From assembly GCA_016223025.1 (NCBI GenBank), contig JACRPU010000037.1, positions 1 to 64,000 of the forward strand: 64,000 bases of DNA, given 5' to 3'. Below the pieces are notes generated by a model that was not told where the DNA came from, made no database searches, and was given only the letters and a program-made list of their open reading frames with translations. Shown piece by piece: positions 42,959-51,918 of this stretch. The stretch is from Nitrosomonadales bacterium. Lineage in GTDB: Bacteria; Pseudomonadota; Gammaproteobacteria; Burkholderiales; Gallionellaceae. The position numbers and the translations under genes are program-made. Position 1 is the stretch's first letter. The number at the start of each line of letters is the position of its first letter.

Positions 42959-43726
42959 ATGAGCGCATTCGCGTTTTACAAAAAAGTAGTGGCACTGAAT
43001 TCCGGTGTGCATCGCAATCTTAAATTCGCAACCGACGAGGTGAATTTCTCTTTCGCGCGCGATACCACTGCCGTGCTGGTGGCGGGGGTGGAGTTTGCCG
43101 AAGCGGGGCGAGAATATCCCATCGTGTTCGTTCGGGGACAGGATCGGCAGATGCGCCCGGTTGTGTTGCTGGGCGTGCGCGATGCCGAAAACCTGTTCGT
43201 GGACGAGCAGGGCAAATGGGATGCGCGCTACATTCCCGCCTTCGTGCGCCGCTATCCGTTCGTGATGGCGGAGGGCGGCGCGCAAGGCCAGTTGGTGGTG
43301 TGCATAGACGAAAGCTGCCCCGCGCTGAATGTGGATCGAGGCGAACTGCTGATCAGCGCGGAAGGCAAGATGGAGCCGCGCATGAACGAGGTGATGCAGT
43401 TCCTGCAAAACTTCCAGCAGGAATTCGCGCGCACCGAAATGCTGGTCAGGCAACTCGACGAGCTCGGCTTGTTCGTGCAGCAGGGCGCGCGGTTCGACAC
43501 CAATACCGGCGAGACCTTCCAGCTCAATGATTTCTATCTGATTGACGAGCAGAAGTTCGGCAAAATCGAAGACGCCAAACTGCCCGCGCTATTCCGCGGC
43601 GGCGCATTGGGCCTGGCCTATCTGCATCTGGCCTCGCTGGGCAACATGCGCAAACTGCTGGATCGCGTGTCGGCGCGCTCCGCCGCGCGCAAGGCGGCAA
43701 TGGCCGCGAATGCCTCGCTGCATTGA
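42959..43726 (+). CDS. SapC family protein
   Basis: 255 aa; ATG 42959 (MSAFAFYKKVVALNSGVHRN) follows a good AAAGGAGA. The order FARDTTAVLVAGVEFAEAGR, YPIVFV, FVDEQGKWDARYIPAFVRRY PF and QLDELGLF matches SapC proteins, named after an S-layer-associated gene of Campylobacter, whose role is not settled. There is no signal peptide. It sits between the two LapG/LapD pairs, so it may be linked to surface-protein control; this is only contextual. Confidence 0.85.
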   Translation: MSAFAFYKKVVALNSGVHRNLKFATDEVNFSFARDTTAVLVAGVEFAEAGREYPIVFVRGQDRQMRPVVLLGVRDAENLFVDEQGKWDARYIPAFVRRYPFVMAEGGAQGQLVVCIDESCPALNVDRGELLISAEGKMEPRMNEVMQFLQNFQQEFARTEMLVRQLDELGLFVQQGARFDTNTGETFQLNDFYLIDEQKFGKIEDAKLPALFRGGALGLAYLHLASLGNMRKLLDRVSARSAARKAAMAANASLH

Positions 43727-43885
43727 CCGGAGCGCGCGCAAAGAGTACGTTAAACCTTCGCAAGCCAACCCCTCCAAACCTTCCCTTGTGCGAGTATCTG
43801 CTGCTTACCCCACTTCGGGGGAGGCTTAACCCGGACAACGACGGCCTACCCTGCCCGCGTCTGGCTCCGGCTCATCCGGCCTGGA

Positions 43886-44566
43886 ATGAGTACCGTCGCC
43901 AATAAGCGGATGCGATACGCGCCGTTAGCCGTTGCCGGCTTGCTTCTGCCCGCAGTCCTGTCTGCCGGGATAGCGGACTATTCTTCCGGGTTGTTGCGCC
44001 ATGTTGCCGGGAAATGGGGCGAAGACGGCCAGCAGCGTGTTCTGGAGTTGCAGCAACTCGTCCGCAAACAGAAAACCCCTTCCGCCAACCCGGTGCAACC
44101 GGAGCGCAACCGGTTGTTTCCCGGCAACACTTTCTGGAATCGCATCCCGTATGTGAACGACAGGGAGCACTGGGGAAAGGATGATTATTGGGCGACACCG
44201 GTTGAAACTGCGGGCAGCAATGGCGGGGACTGCGAAGACTTTTCGATCGGCAAGTATTTCACCCTGAAAGAATCTGGCGTCCCCTTGCAGAAATTGCGCA
44301 TCACTTATGTGCGGGCGCGCAACCAGGCGGAATCGCACATGGTTCTCGCGTATTATCCTGAGCCGGATGCGGAGCCGCTCATTCTGGATAACCTGGTGGA
44401 TGAAATTCTGCCCGCATCAAAGCGCCCCGATCTTGATCCCGTTTTCAGCTTCAACGACGAGGATGTCTGGATTGAGGGAGGAACGCCCGCGAAATCCGGG
44501 AGTTCCAGCCATATCCGCCTGTGGAGAGAGTTGCTGGACAAAATGTCGCGCGAGCAATCGCTCTGA
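43886..44566 (+). CDS. LapG-like periplasmic cysteine protease, intact triad
   Basis: 226 aa, signal peptide at ~8-29 (YAPLAVAGLLLPAVLSAGIA). A BTLCP/LapG protein with all catalytic residues: Cys116 in SNGGDCEDFSIGKYF, His151 in ESHMVLAYY and Asp168 in LILDNLVDE. It should cleave a surface adhesin at a di-alanine-type site when its LapD partner is not c-di-GMP-bound. No LapA-like adhesin is in this window. The start could also be M9 (43910). It is followed at 44685 by its LapD-like partner. Confidence 0.88.
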   Translation: MSTVANKRMRYAPLAVAGLLLPAVLSAGIADYSSGLLRHVAGKWGEDGQQRVLELQQLVRKQKTPSANPVQPERNRLFPGNTFWNRIPYVNDREHWGKDDYWATPVETAGSNGGDCEDFSIGKYFTLKESGVPLQKLRITYVRARNQAESHMVLAYYPEPDAEPLILDNLVDEILPASKRPDLDPVFSFNDEDVWIEGGTPAKSGSSSHIRLWRELLDKMSREQSL

Positions 44567-44569
44567 ACG

Positions 44570-44665
44570 GGCAGGACAAATATGTCGCCACTGATAATGA
44601 AACCTGCCATGCCCGATACCTCCGCCTTCCACCTGGGGGAGGCGGCAAGGCTATCGCCATGCGAG
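44570..44665. repeat. Composite palindromic repeat, copy D (degenerate)
   Basis: The gap between lapG2 and lapD2 holds GGGCAGGACAAATATGTCGC ... CCTGCCATGCCCGAT, a CTCCGCC/GGCGG-type hairpin, then GCGAGTTAATA. The order is that of copy C but with many changes, so it is an old copy. Confidence 0.5.
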
Positions 44666-44684
44666 TTAATACGGAAATAACGGC

Positions 44685-46640
44685 ATGACCCTGTTCAAGC
44701 AGTTGTTTGTGGCGGTATCCCTCGGGTTCCTGTTCCTGCTGGCAGGAATAGAAGCCATTTATATCGGCAACGCCAGGGTATACCTTCAGGAGCAACTGGC
44801 CTCGCACTCCCAGGATGCGGCCACATCGCTGGGCATGGTGCTGCCCGCCGCGATGGATGGAGGCGACGCGGTTCGTGCCGAAACAACCGTCGCCGCAGTG
44901 TTCGATCGGGGGTTTTACCGTTCCATCCGGGTTATTTCTCCGCAGGGAAAAACGGTTGTCATCAGGGAACTCTCTCCGGCGCCACCCGATGTTCCGCAGT
45001 GGTTCGCCTTTCTGATCCGGCTGGAAGCCCCGTCCGCAGAATCCATGATTTCCAGGGGATGGCGCCAGCTCGGCAGGGTGATCGTGACCAGCCACCCCAA
45101 TTTCGCCTACCGGCAACTGTGGCGGACAACGTGGGAAACCACGTTCTGGCTGGCCGGGCTTTATCTGGCCTGCCTCGCCCTGTTAAGCGGGTTCCTGAAA
45201 ACGGTTCTGCGACCGCTTGAAGAAATCGAGTCTGTGGCCAACGCCATCAGCGAGCGGGATTTCAGGCTGGTGGCGGCGAAACCCGGAACCAGAGAGCTGG
45301 ATAGCGTGGTTCAGGCCATTAACAGCCTGTCCGGCAACATCCGGAGAATTATCGGGGAAGAGGCCGCAAAAGCGGATCATTCGCGGGCGGAAGCGTATAA
45401 GGATCCGCTCACGAAACTCGACAATCGCCGCAGTTTCGAGCTTCAGGTCGCGCCAGTTCTGACCGGTGCCGATACGGGCTCCGGCGTCCTGTATCTGGTG
45501 CAGGCGGCAAGGCTGAAAAAACACAACGCGATAAAAGGGTTCAAAAGCGGGGACGAGTTGTTGACGCTGATCGGCGCCACCCTGTGCGACGTATGGGCAG
45601 ACCGGAACAGCATCCGCGCGCGTATCCTGGGCTCCACTTTCGCTGTCGCCGCGTTTAACTTGTCCAGAATGGAAGCCTTTGCGCTGGGCCGGGAAATTTC
45701 CGACAGGCTGAACCGGGCGATAGAGGCGGGCGGGTATGCCGCGACTGTGGGAAAGATCGGCTGCGGCGGCGCCTACTTTTCCGAAAGCGCGCGACCGCCC
45801 TTGGGAAATCTGCTGGCTACGGCGGATCTGGCGATGCTTCAGTCCCTGCACCGTGCGGACGCAGCGCCCATCCTGCTGGACTTCAAGCCCAGCAGCGATG
45901 ATGAAAAAGGGTCACAATTCTGGAAGGCGCTGATCGCCGGCGCGCTCGCGGCAGACAGGATCGCCTTGCTCGCCCAGCCGGTCATCGCCTTCCAGGACAA
46001 TACCCGGCTGCAATACGAGATCATGGGGCGACTGATCGGCGAAGACGGGGAACTCATCGCTGCGGGAAGGTTCATGCCGATGGCGGTGCGGCACGGCCTT
46101 GCCGCTGCGGTTGACAAGAAGCTGATCGGGAAAGCTTTCCGGGTGCTGCTCGAAAAGCAACATCTTGCGGACCAGTTTGCGATCAACCTTTCGGCCCGTT
46201 CCATCAGCGATCCGGAACTGCTGGAGTGGCTGTTTCCGGCACTGGAAAGCCAGCCCGGAATGGCGCAAAGAATCGTGTTCGAGTTTGCCGAATTCGGCGT
46301 AGTGCAGGAATTGCCCGCGCTGGAGAAATTTGCATCAAGAGCCAGAAAGCTGGGCGTCAGGTTCGCGGTGGACGGTTTCGGGTTGCATGGCTCGGCCTTC
46401 GAGTACCTGCTCGCGCTGCGCCCGGAATATATCAAGCTGAACCCGGCATTCATCGAGGGCTTGCCGGACAGCCGCGAAAACCAGTTTTTTATCTCATCCG
46501 TCACCCATATCACCCGCTCGCTGGGAATCAAGACGTTCGCTCATGCCGTGGAAAATGCCGACCTGTTTGACCTGCTCGAAAAACTCGGTGTGGATGGCTA
46601 TCAGGGGTTTGCCACCGGCGCTCCGACGCGGATCGGCTAA
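44685..46640 (+). CDS. LapD-like receptor, second copy
   Basis: 651 aa with the same plan as the protein at 40731: membrane helix (~5-27), periplasmic domain, membrane helix (~148-172), HAMP, GGDEF and EAL. It is even more degenerate. The GGDEF site is RILGSTFAV; the EAL site is YEIMGRL; D-D-F-G is VDGFGLHG; A-E-G-V-E is AHAVENA. It is therefore probably a pure signal receptor. It follows the intact lapG-like gene in the same order as the first pair, indicating an ancient duplication of the pair. Confidence 0.85.
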   Translation: MTLFKQLFVAVSLGFLFLLAGIEAIYIGNARVYLQEQLASHSQDAATSLGMVLPAAMDGGDAVRAETTVAAVFDRGFYRSIRVISPQGKTVVIRELSPAPPDVPQWFAFLIRLEAPSAESMISRGWRQLGRVIVTSHPNFAYRQLWRTTWETTFWLAGLYLACLALLSGFLKTVLRPLEEIESVANAISERDFRLVAAKPGTRELDSVVQAINSLSGNIRRIIGEEAAKADHSRAEAYKDPLTKLDNRRSFELQVAPVLTGADTGSGVLYLVQAARLKKHNAIKGFKSGDELLTLIGATLCDVWADRNSIRARILGSTFAVAAFNLSRMEAFALGREISDRLNRAIEAGGYAATVGKIGCGGAYFSESARPPLGNLLATADLAMLQSLHRADAAPILLDFKPSSDDEKGSQFWKALIAGALAADRIALLAQPVIAFQDNTRLQYEIMGRLIGEDGELIAAGRFMPMAVRHGLAAAVDKKLIGKAFRVLLEKQHLADQFAINLSARSISDPELLEWLFPALESQPGMAQRIVFEFAEFGVVQELPALEKFASRARKLGVRFAVDGFGLHGSAFEYLLALRPEYIKLNPAFIEGLPDSRENQFFISSVTHITRSLGIKTFAHAVENADLFDLLEKLGVDGYQGFATGAPTRIG

Positions 46641-46787
46641 TTCCAATTCCAAATTAAAAATCCGCCAATTACCACCACAAGCCGTTCGCCCTGTGATTGT
46701 CGAAGGGGATGAGCGATGGGCGCTTGCGGTTCGACAGGCTCACCGCGAGCGGGTTAGATTATTGGTGTTATAATTTGGAATTGGAAT
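46640..46787. repeat. 148-bp inverted-repeat-bounded intergenic element
   Basis: ATTCCAATTCCAAATTA at the left end is matched by TAATTTGGAATTGGAAT at the right, a perfect 17-bp inverted repeat. The interior contains GTTCGACAGGCTCACCGCGA, part of a palindrome common in proteobacterial intergenic DNA. No gene is inside. Confidence 0.7.
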
Positions 46788-46840
46788 AACCCTCAAACAG
46801 TGTTCTGAGCCCCGGTTTGAAAATACAGTTGCGCCAAGAA

Positions 46841-46873
46841 AAAGCCCCGCCAATTTATCGGCAGGGCTTTTTT
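46841..46873 (-). terminator. Terminator after the PsiF-like gene
   Basis: AAAGCCC-c-GCC (46841-46851) pairs with GGC-a-GGGCTTT (46860-46870) with one internal mismatch. Both strands have a T-run after the stem, so it can end transcripts from either side. Confidence 0.8.
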
Positions 46874-46901
46874 CAAGAGGAAAACACAAGTGGTGCGGGG
46901 A

Positions 46902-47252
46902 TTATTTATGCCCTGCGGCAGCAGGGGATTCCCGCAGTGTCTTGTTGATGTCGTTTGCCGCGATCCGGGTTGTTTTTCCGTTGACCAGAGCGAGCTGCTC
47001 GCGGGCTTCATCGCGGTTCATGCAGGTATTGATATAAGCTTCTTTGTCGCTACCGTGCAGTGACTTGTTCTTTGCGTTTCTTTCGCAATACTTTTCCTTC
47101 TGCCGCAAAGCGACAGCTTTCACGTTGGCTGACGAGCTGTCATGGGCCAACTTGGAAAACATGCGTTCCTTGTGTTCGGCTTCCCCGGCAAAAGCGGAAG
47201 CGGCAAGCAGTGCGGCAAAACCGGCGGCAACGTAAAGCGCGGCGCGTTTCAT
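46902..47252 (-). CDS. Exported PsiF-repeat-like small protein
   Basis: 116 aa. ATG 47252 follows GGGAG and starts a clear signal peptide, MKRAALYVAAGFAALLAASA with cleavage after FAG. The mature part is charged and has one C-x(18-19)-C unit, KYCERNAKNKSLHGSDKEAY then INTCMN. This resembles the repeats of PsiF, a phosphate-starvation-induced periplasmic protein of unknown function. A longer frame upstream of 47252 lacks a start signal. Confidence 0.7.
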   Translation of the reverse strand: MKRAALYVAAGFAALLAASAFAGEAEHKERMFSKLAHDSSSANVKAVALRQKEKYCERNAKNKSLHGSDKEAYINTCMNRDEAREQLALVNGKTTRIAANDINKTLRESPAAAGHK

Positions 47253-47816
47253 TGAAATCTCCCAATAAGTTAAGGTTGAAAAACCAACAATAAACAATCA
47301 AAAAATCCGCGCCTTCCATGTGCATTCTCCGGGAGCAGGCAAGCAAAACTATCCGGCGCTACCAAGAGACAAAAAGATGCAGAAAGCAGGGAGCCTGAGC
47401 AAACGCGACTGATGATAAGGGAATTCCAGAAAAAAACAATTGTACTTCAGTACAGGTGTACAACGTATTGGGCAAATGCTCCGAATAAGCATAAATTACA
47501 GCAAACATATCAATTGGGGTAATTATCATGATCCGAGAAGCAACCGCTATAGCGGTTCGGCAAAACCCGGGTTAATGCGGTTTGAAGCGGAGGTGGTGGC
47601 TATTGCCGGGGTCGAGGCCACCCGCAAGAGGTACGCCGTGGTTGTACCGCAAGGGCAGGCAAATCTGTTACCAGCCAGAGGCTGGACAGAATTTGCACTA
47701 ACTTTCATGACGAAAGACGACACCCCTGATGATGAAATGTTTCACGATTGTGTTCCACGGTTATCAACAGGATAGATATCCCGACTGGCTGATAACCGGT
47801 GATAAGGCCGAAAAAT
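47253..47816. other. Intergenic region without a supported gene
   Basis: 564 bp between two minus-strand genes. The part near 47253-47330 is AT-rich and should hold the promoter of the PsiF-like gene. A plus-strand frame of 111 codons at 47440-47775 starts only with TTG, has no ribosome site and no recognisable domain. I see nothing else. Confidence 0.4.
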
Positions 47817-49070
47817 CTACAATTTCCCGATCAGCCGGTAGGTGGCCATGTCACCCTTGCCTTTCAGGTGGGTGATGCTGGACGGCTCGAACTGGTATTG
47901 CTGGCGCAGGCGCTTGTAGGTGGTCGTGTCAACCTGGATGTGGCCGCTTGTCGCCTCATCGGTCAGGCGGCTGGCGATGTTGACGGTATCGCCCCACAAA
48001 TCGTAAATGATGCGCTTGGTGCCGATCACGCCCGCCACCACGGGGCCGGTGGCAATGCCGATGTGGATGGACATTTCATGTTTTATCAGGCCGGGGTGTC
48101 TGGCGACCATCTCGCGCATCTCCAGGGCCATGTCGGCAATCCTGGCCACGTAGTCCTGGTTGCCGCGCGTGATACCCCCGGCCACCATGTAGGCGTCGCC
48201 GATGGTCTTGATTTTCTCCAGGCCGTATTTCTCGGAAAAAGAGTCAAACCAGGAAAAGACCGTGTTCAGCAACTCCACCATCTGCTCCGGCGACATCTGC
48301 TCGGTGAGCTGGGTGAAATTGACGATGTCGGCAAACATCACCGTCGCATCGGCGTAGCCGTCGGCGATCAGGCCCGGTTTGTCTTTCAGGCGTTGCGCGA
48401 TGTGGAGCGGCAGCACGTTGTTGAGCAACTGCTCGGATTTTTCCTGCTCTTCCACCAGCAGCTTGTGCTTCCGGTCCAACTGGGCTTTTATCTTTTCGGT
48501 TTCCAGCACGAAATACCGTATCAGGAAATAGATGATGGAAGACATCGCGACAAAGTTGAGCGCGAAGAACGTGCCTATGGTCTTCATCGGAACGCCGTCC
48601 TGCGGCCCGCCGCCGAGGTAATAATCGAAGAAACCGGATACTGCGGTCAGCACCACATAGGCGATGAACCAGGGAATGGATTCGCGCCAGCCCGACACCA
48701 CCACCGCCAGCACCGGGGCGAGCAGCGCCCACAGCATGACGCCGCTCGATGTCACCGAGTTGCCGATGCTCCACTGCATGATGAAGGGGGCAAACAGGAA
48801 CAGGCCGAGCTGGACGAAACGGAATACGGCGAAATTGCGGCTATTCAGGTAATAAACCATGGAGACGACGGAAATCGCCTGGTAGGCCAGCGGCACGTTG
48901 CTGGAGAAATTCAGCCCCATCATCCAGTAGATCGCCAGCCACATCATGACCGCGAAGGTCATGAAGGCGCTGGCAAAGATCAGCAGGCTGGTGCGCAGAT
49001 CGTCTTCCTGCGAGCCCGTTTTTTCCCCGGGCACCGCCGCTTCCGTCAAACCGGGTTGTTCTGCCATCAT
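47817..49070 (-). CDS. Membrane-bound class III adenylate cyclase
   Basis: 417 aa. About five or six membrane helices (residues ~30-190, MASE-like) are followed by a coiled coil (~195-225) and a class III catalytic domain (~235-415). Visible catalytic features are the metal Asp in TVMFADIVNFTQL, the second metal Asp and purine-selecting Lys region EKIKTIGDAYM, the adenine-selecting Asp in YDLWGDTVNIASR, and the Asn and Arg of N-I-A-S-R. The Lys/Asp pair favours ATP over GTP. It is a possible cAMP source for the cNMP-binding protein at 15610. It diverges from ilvE. Confidence 0.88.
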   Translation of the reverse strand: MMAEQPGLTEAAVPGEKTGSQEDDLRTSLLIFASAFMTFAVMMWLAIYWMMGLNFSSNVPLAYQAISVVSMVYYLNSRNFAVFRFVQLGLFLFAPFIMQWSIGNSVTSSGVMLWALLAPVLAVVVSGWRESIPWFIAYVVLTAVSGFFDYYLGGGPQDGVPMKTIGTFFALNFVAMSSIIYFLIRYFVLETEKIKAQLDRKHKLLVEEQEKSEQLLNNVLPLHIAQRLKDKPGLIADGYADATVMFADIVNFTQLTEQMSPEQMVELLNTVFSWFDSFSEKYGLEKIKTIGDAYMVAGGITRGNQDYVARIADMALEMREMVARHPGLIKHEMSIHIGIATGPVVAGVIGTKRIIYDLWGDTVNIASRLTDEATSGHIQVDTTTYKRLRQQYQFEPSSITHLKGKGDMATYRLIGKL

Positions 49071-49212
49071 TTCCCCGCAGCAATTATGTTACCGCCTGCA
49101 ATCATACCTGAACCGGGTGCAAAAAATCATGGCGGCGGTCATCCCGCGCTTCATAATCCGCCCGGAAGCGGCTAAAATCACAACCTTTGCGATACTCCTG
49201 AGGAAATCCACC

Positions 49213-50133
49213 ATGTCCATGGCTGACCGCGACGGCTTTATCTGGTATGACGGCAAACTCGTGCCCTGGCGCAACGCCACCACCCACGTTCTCACCCACA
49301 CGCTGCATTACGGCATGGGCGTATTCGAGGGGGTGCGCGCCTACCAGACCACGCACGGCACCGCGATTTTCCGGTTGAAGGAGCATACCGACCGCCTGTT
49401 CAATTCGGCCTACATTTTCAAGATGAAAATGCCGTATGACCGGGAAACCCTGATGGAAGCCCAGCGCGAAGTGGTGCGCGCCAACAGGCTGGAATCCTGC
49501 TACATCCGCCCCATCGCATTCTACGGCTCCGAAGCCATGGGCATCGCCGCCACCGCCCTCAGCACGCACGTCGCCGTGGCGGCCTGGCCGTGGGGCGCAT
49601 ACCTCGGTGCGGAGGGCATGGAAATAGGCATCCGCGTGAAGACCTCCAGCTTTACCCGCCACCATGTCAACATCAACATGTGCCGCTCAAAATCGGTCGG
49701 CACCTACACCAACTCCATCCTGGCGCACCAAGAAGTGGCGCAGGACGGCTACGACGAAGCGCTGCTGCTGGATGTGGACGGGTATGTGGCGGAGGGCGCG
49801 GGCGAGAACATCTTCATCGTGAAAAAGGGCAAGCTGTACACGCCCGATCTGACCTCCTGCCTGGAGGGCATCACGCGCGACTCCATACTCGCGCTGGCCT
49901 CCGATCTGGGCATCGAACTGATAGAAAAACGCATCACGCGCGATGAAGTATATTGCGCCGACGAAGCCTTTTTCACCGGCACCGCAGCGGAGGTGACGCC
50001 GATCCGCGAACTGGACAACCGCACCCTCGGAAGCGGCACGCGCGGCCCCATTACCACCCGGCTGCAATCGCTGTTCTTCGATTGCGTCAGCGGGAAAAAC
50101 CACCAGCACGCCGACTGGCTGGCGCACGTTTGA
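49213..50133 (+). CDS. ilvE: Branched-chain amino acid aminotransferase
   Basis: 306 aa, fold-type IV PLP enzyme that transfers the amino group in Val/Leu/Ile metabolism. ATG 49213 (MSMADRDGFIWYDGKLVPWR) follows GAGGAAA. Conserved parts: HYGMGVFEGVRAY, SCYIRPIAFYG, the likely PLP Lys in CRSKSVGTYTNSILA, EGAGENIFIVKKGKL and GTAAEVTPIREL. It is followed 16 bp later by a zf-CHCC gene and then waaF, a common betaproteobacterial order. Confidence 0.95.
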   Translation: MSMADRDGFIWYDGKLVPWRNATTHVLTHTLHYGMGVFEGVRAYQTTHGTAIFRLKEHTDRLFNSAYIFKMKMPYDRETLMEAQREVVRANRLESCYIRPIAFYGSEAMGIAATALSTHVAVAAWPWGAYLGAEGMEIGIRVKTSSFTRHHVNINMCRSKSVGTYTNSILAHQEVAQDGYDEALLLDVDGYVAEGAGENIFIVKKGKLYTPDLTSCLEGITRDSILALASDLGIELIEKRITRDEVYCADEAFFTGTAAEVTPIRELDNRTLGSGTRGPITTRLQSLFFDCVSGKNHQHADWLAHV

Positions 50134-50149
50134 AACGAGAGGTGCCACT

Positions 50150-50347
50150 ATGCAAACCGACCACACCACACAAAGCCACATCGAAGTAACCGCTGCGGAC
50201 CTGCCGCTGTGCTGCCCCACTCCCTCCATGAGCCTGTGGAACGCCCACCCCAGGGTGGCGATTCCGGTGGATAAACTTGGCGAAGCGCGCTGCCCCTATT
50301 GCAGCACGCTGTTCAAATTCAAGGGCGAGTTGCCAAGGCATCATTAA
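50150..50347 (+). CDS. zf-CHCC zinc-finger domain protein
   Basis: 65 aa after an AGAGGTG site. A single zf-CHCC domain: LCCPTPSMSLWNAHPRVAIP then EARCPYCSTLFKFKG, with a Cys/His-x-Cys-x2-Cys zinc site. The domain is related to the NDUFS6-type subunit of complex I, but as a free small protein its role is unknown. Its position between ilvE and waaF is often conserved in betaproteobacteria. Confidence 0.9.
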   Translation: MQTDHTTQSHIEVTAADLPLCCPTPSMSLWNAHPRVAIPVDKLGEARCPYCSTLFKFKGELPRHH

Positions 50348-50357
50348 CATGCAGGAT

Positions 50358-50420
50358 GGGTGGAGCGTAGCGATACCCATCATCGCTCACGTTTTTGTTG
50401 GGTATCGCTACGCTCCACCC
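50358..50420. repeat. Perfect 22-bp inverted repeat upstream of waaF
   Basis: GGGTGGAGCGTAGCGATACC-CA (50358-50379) and its exact reverse complement (50399-50420) enclose a 19-bp spacer. It would give a strong hairpin in the transcript between the zf-CHCC gene and waaF, and resembles widespread REP-like intergenic units. The U-rich spacer is inside the loop, so it is not a classical terminator. Confidence 0.75.
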
Positions 50421-50437
50421 AACCTACGTTTCCCACC

Positions 50438-51448
50438 ATGACAAAAATTCTCGTCATCGCGCCAAGCTGGGTGGGCGACACGATGTTGATGCAACCCATG
50501 CTGGCGCGCATCAAGCAGCGCATTCCGGGCGTGCAGATTGATGCGCTTGCCCCGCCGTGGACCGCGGCGCTGCTGCGCCGGATGACCGAGGTGCATGGCG
50601 TCATCGCCAACCCCTTCCCGCACGGCGCACTGAGGATTATTGCGCGCTACCGTCTCGGCAGACAGTTGCGCGCCGCGCATTACGACCAGACCATCGTGCT
50701 GCCCAACTCGTTCAAATCCGCGCTCATTCCATGGTTTGCGGGCATCCCCCTGCGCACCGGCTTTGTCGGCGAGATGCGCTTCGGCCTGCTGAACGATGCG
50801 CGCAAGCTGGACAAACATGCGTTACCGCTGATGGTGGAGCGTTTCGCGCAGCTCGCCGAAGCGCCAGGCGACGCGATCCTGCACCCGATCCCTCACCCGA
50901 AATTGCAGTTTGACGCAGAGCTGCGCCAGAACCTGCTCGACAAGCTGGGCTTGACGGACGACCGGCCCGTCGCCGTATTCTGCCCCGGCGCGGAATACGG
51001 TCCGGCCAAGCGCTGGCCGATACCCTATTTTGCCGAGCTGGCGCAGCTCCTGCGCGAACGGGGTTATGCCGTATGGCTGATCGGTTCGGGCAAGGACAAG
51101 GAGATCGGCGACAAAATCATCGCCCTGGGTAATGAGACATGCCGCAACCTGTGCGGCGCAACCGACCTGTCCGAGGCCGTCGCGCTGCTTTCTTGCGCCA
51201 GCCTGGTAGTCAGCAATGACAGCGGCCTGATGCATCTCGCCGCCGCGCTGGATCGCCCGATGCTGGCGCTGTACGGCTCCAGTTCGCCGCAGTTCACACC
51301 GCCGCTGTCGGAGCAGGCGCGCGTCATCAAACTCGATTTGCCATGCAGCCCCTGCTTCAAGCGGGTATGCCCGCTCGGCCACTTCAACTGCATGATGCAC
51401 TTGACGCCGCAGCAGGTGGCGCAATACATCCCGGAGGCAACAGGGTAA
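50438..51448 (+). CDS. waaF: ADP-heptose:LPS heptosyltransferase II
   Basis: 336 aa GT9 glycosyltransferase adding the second L-glycero-D-manno-heptose to the LPS inner core. ATG 50438 (MTKILVIAPSWVGDTMLMQP) is the family start; there is no Shine-Dalgarno site because a palindromic repeat occupies the upstream DNA. Conserved: CPGAEYGPAKRWP, VVSNDSGLMHLAAALD (ADP-heptose site) and the C-terminal SPCFKRVCPLGHFNCM. The heptosyltransferase I gene appears at the right window edge. Confidence 0.95.
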   Translation: MTKILVIAPSWVGDTMLMQPMLARIKQRIPGVQIDALAPPWTAALLRRMTEVHGVIANPFPHGALRIIARYRLGRQLRAAHYDQTIVLPNSFKSALIPWFAGIPLRTGFVGEMRFGLLNDARKLDKHALPLMVERFAQLAEAPGDAILHPIPHPKLQFDAELRQNLLDKLGLTDDRPVAVFCPGAEYGPAKRWPIPYFAELAQLLRERGYAVWLIGSGKDKEIGDKIIALGNETCRNLCGATDLSEAVALLSCASLVVSNDSGLMHLAAALDRPMLALYGSSSPQFTPPLSEQARVIKLDLPCSPCFKRVCPLGHFNCMMHLTPQQVAQYIPEATG

Positions 51449-51458
51449 TTCCGGGAAT

Positions 51459-51680
51459 TTAGCGAAGTAGGCTGAAACACCCGGCAATGCGATGTGTTAA
51501 TGCAAGACGTGACCCCGTCCATGGGACTTTCTGCGGCAGCACGATGCCGAATTCGGCGATCAGGCCGCGCAGGCGGTTGTAGCTTGCGGTGCGCTCTTCC
51601 ACAAAACCATGCCGCGTGCGGTGCAGGCACAGGATGATCTGCTGGTGTGGCGAGCCTGCGAACCGCATCAATCGCGAACG
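51459..51680 (-). pseudogene. IS110-family transposase fragment
   Basis: A minus-strand stretch encodes QQIILCLHRTRHGFVEERTA then SYNRLRGLIAEFGIVLPQKV, which matches the segment of IS110-family (DEDD) transposases before the C-terminal domain. Neither end of the transposase is present: the frame starts mid-protein and diverges at ~51520. It is a short relic. The rest of the 470-bp gap (51449-51918) holds only a run of GGGGGTGA repeats near 51803-51830 and the 3' edge of the next gene. Confidence 0.65.
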
Positions 51681-51918
51681 ATGCGGTTTCTCCGTGTGTC
51701 AATTCTGCATCGAGCTTGCTCGATAGCAGATTGCCTGACTTTGTTGCACCGCATCCTACCCTTTCCGGCTTGAGGTTCACGGGTAGGGGGTATCAACGGG
51801 CATGGGGTGAGGGGGTGAGGGGGTGAGGGGTTTTGCTCCCTTTCCCCCGGGGGCTGGGGATGTAAGGCTGCTCTTGGCCGATTCGGTTCCAACAGGTTTT
51901 CAGAGTGAATGCTTCTTC

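Noticed and set aside
40023-46640. Linking the LapG/LapD pairs to the TolC/HlyD/ABC exporter at 16-24 kb as one adhesin secretion system
   Set aside because: The exporter has a functional C39 peptidase and sits with Gly-Gly leader peptides, so it is a peptide exporter. LapA-type exporters have a degenerate C39 domain. No adhesin gene is present.
47440-47775. A 111-codon plus-strand frame in the gap before the adenylate cyclase gene
   Set aside because: It begins with TTG without a ribosome site, no domain is recognisable, and the composition is not clearly coding. Left as non-coding.
51800-51832. Tandem GGGGGTGA units as a functional repeat
   Set aside because: Only three units of 8 bp; simple low-complexity DNA without further structure.
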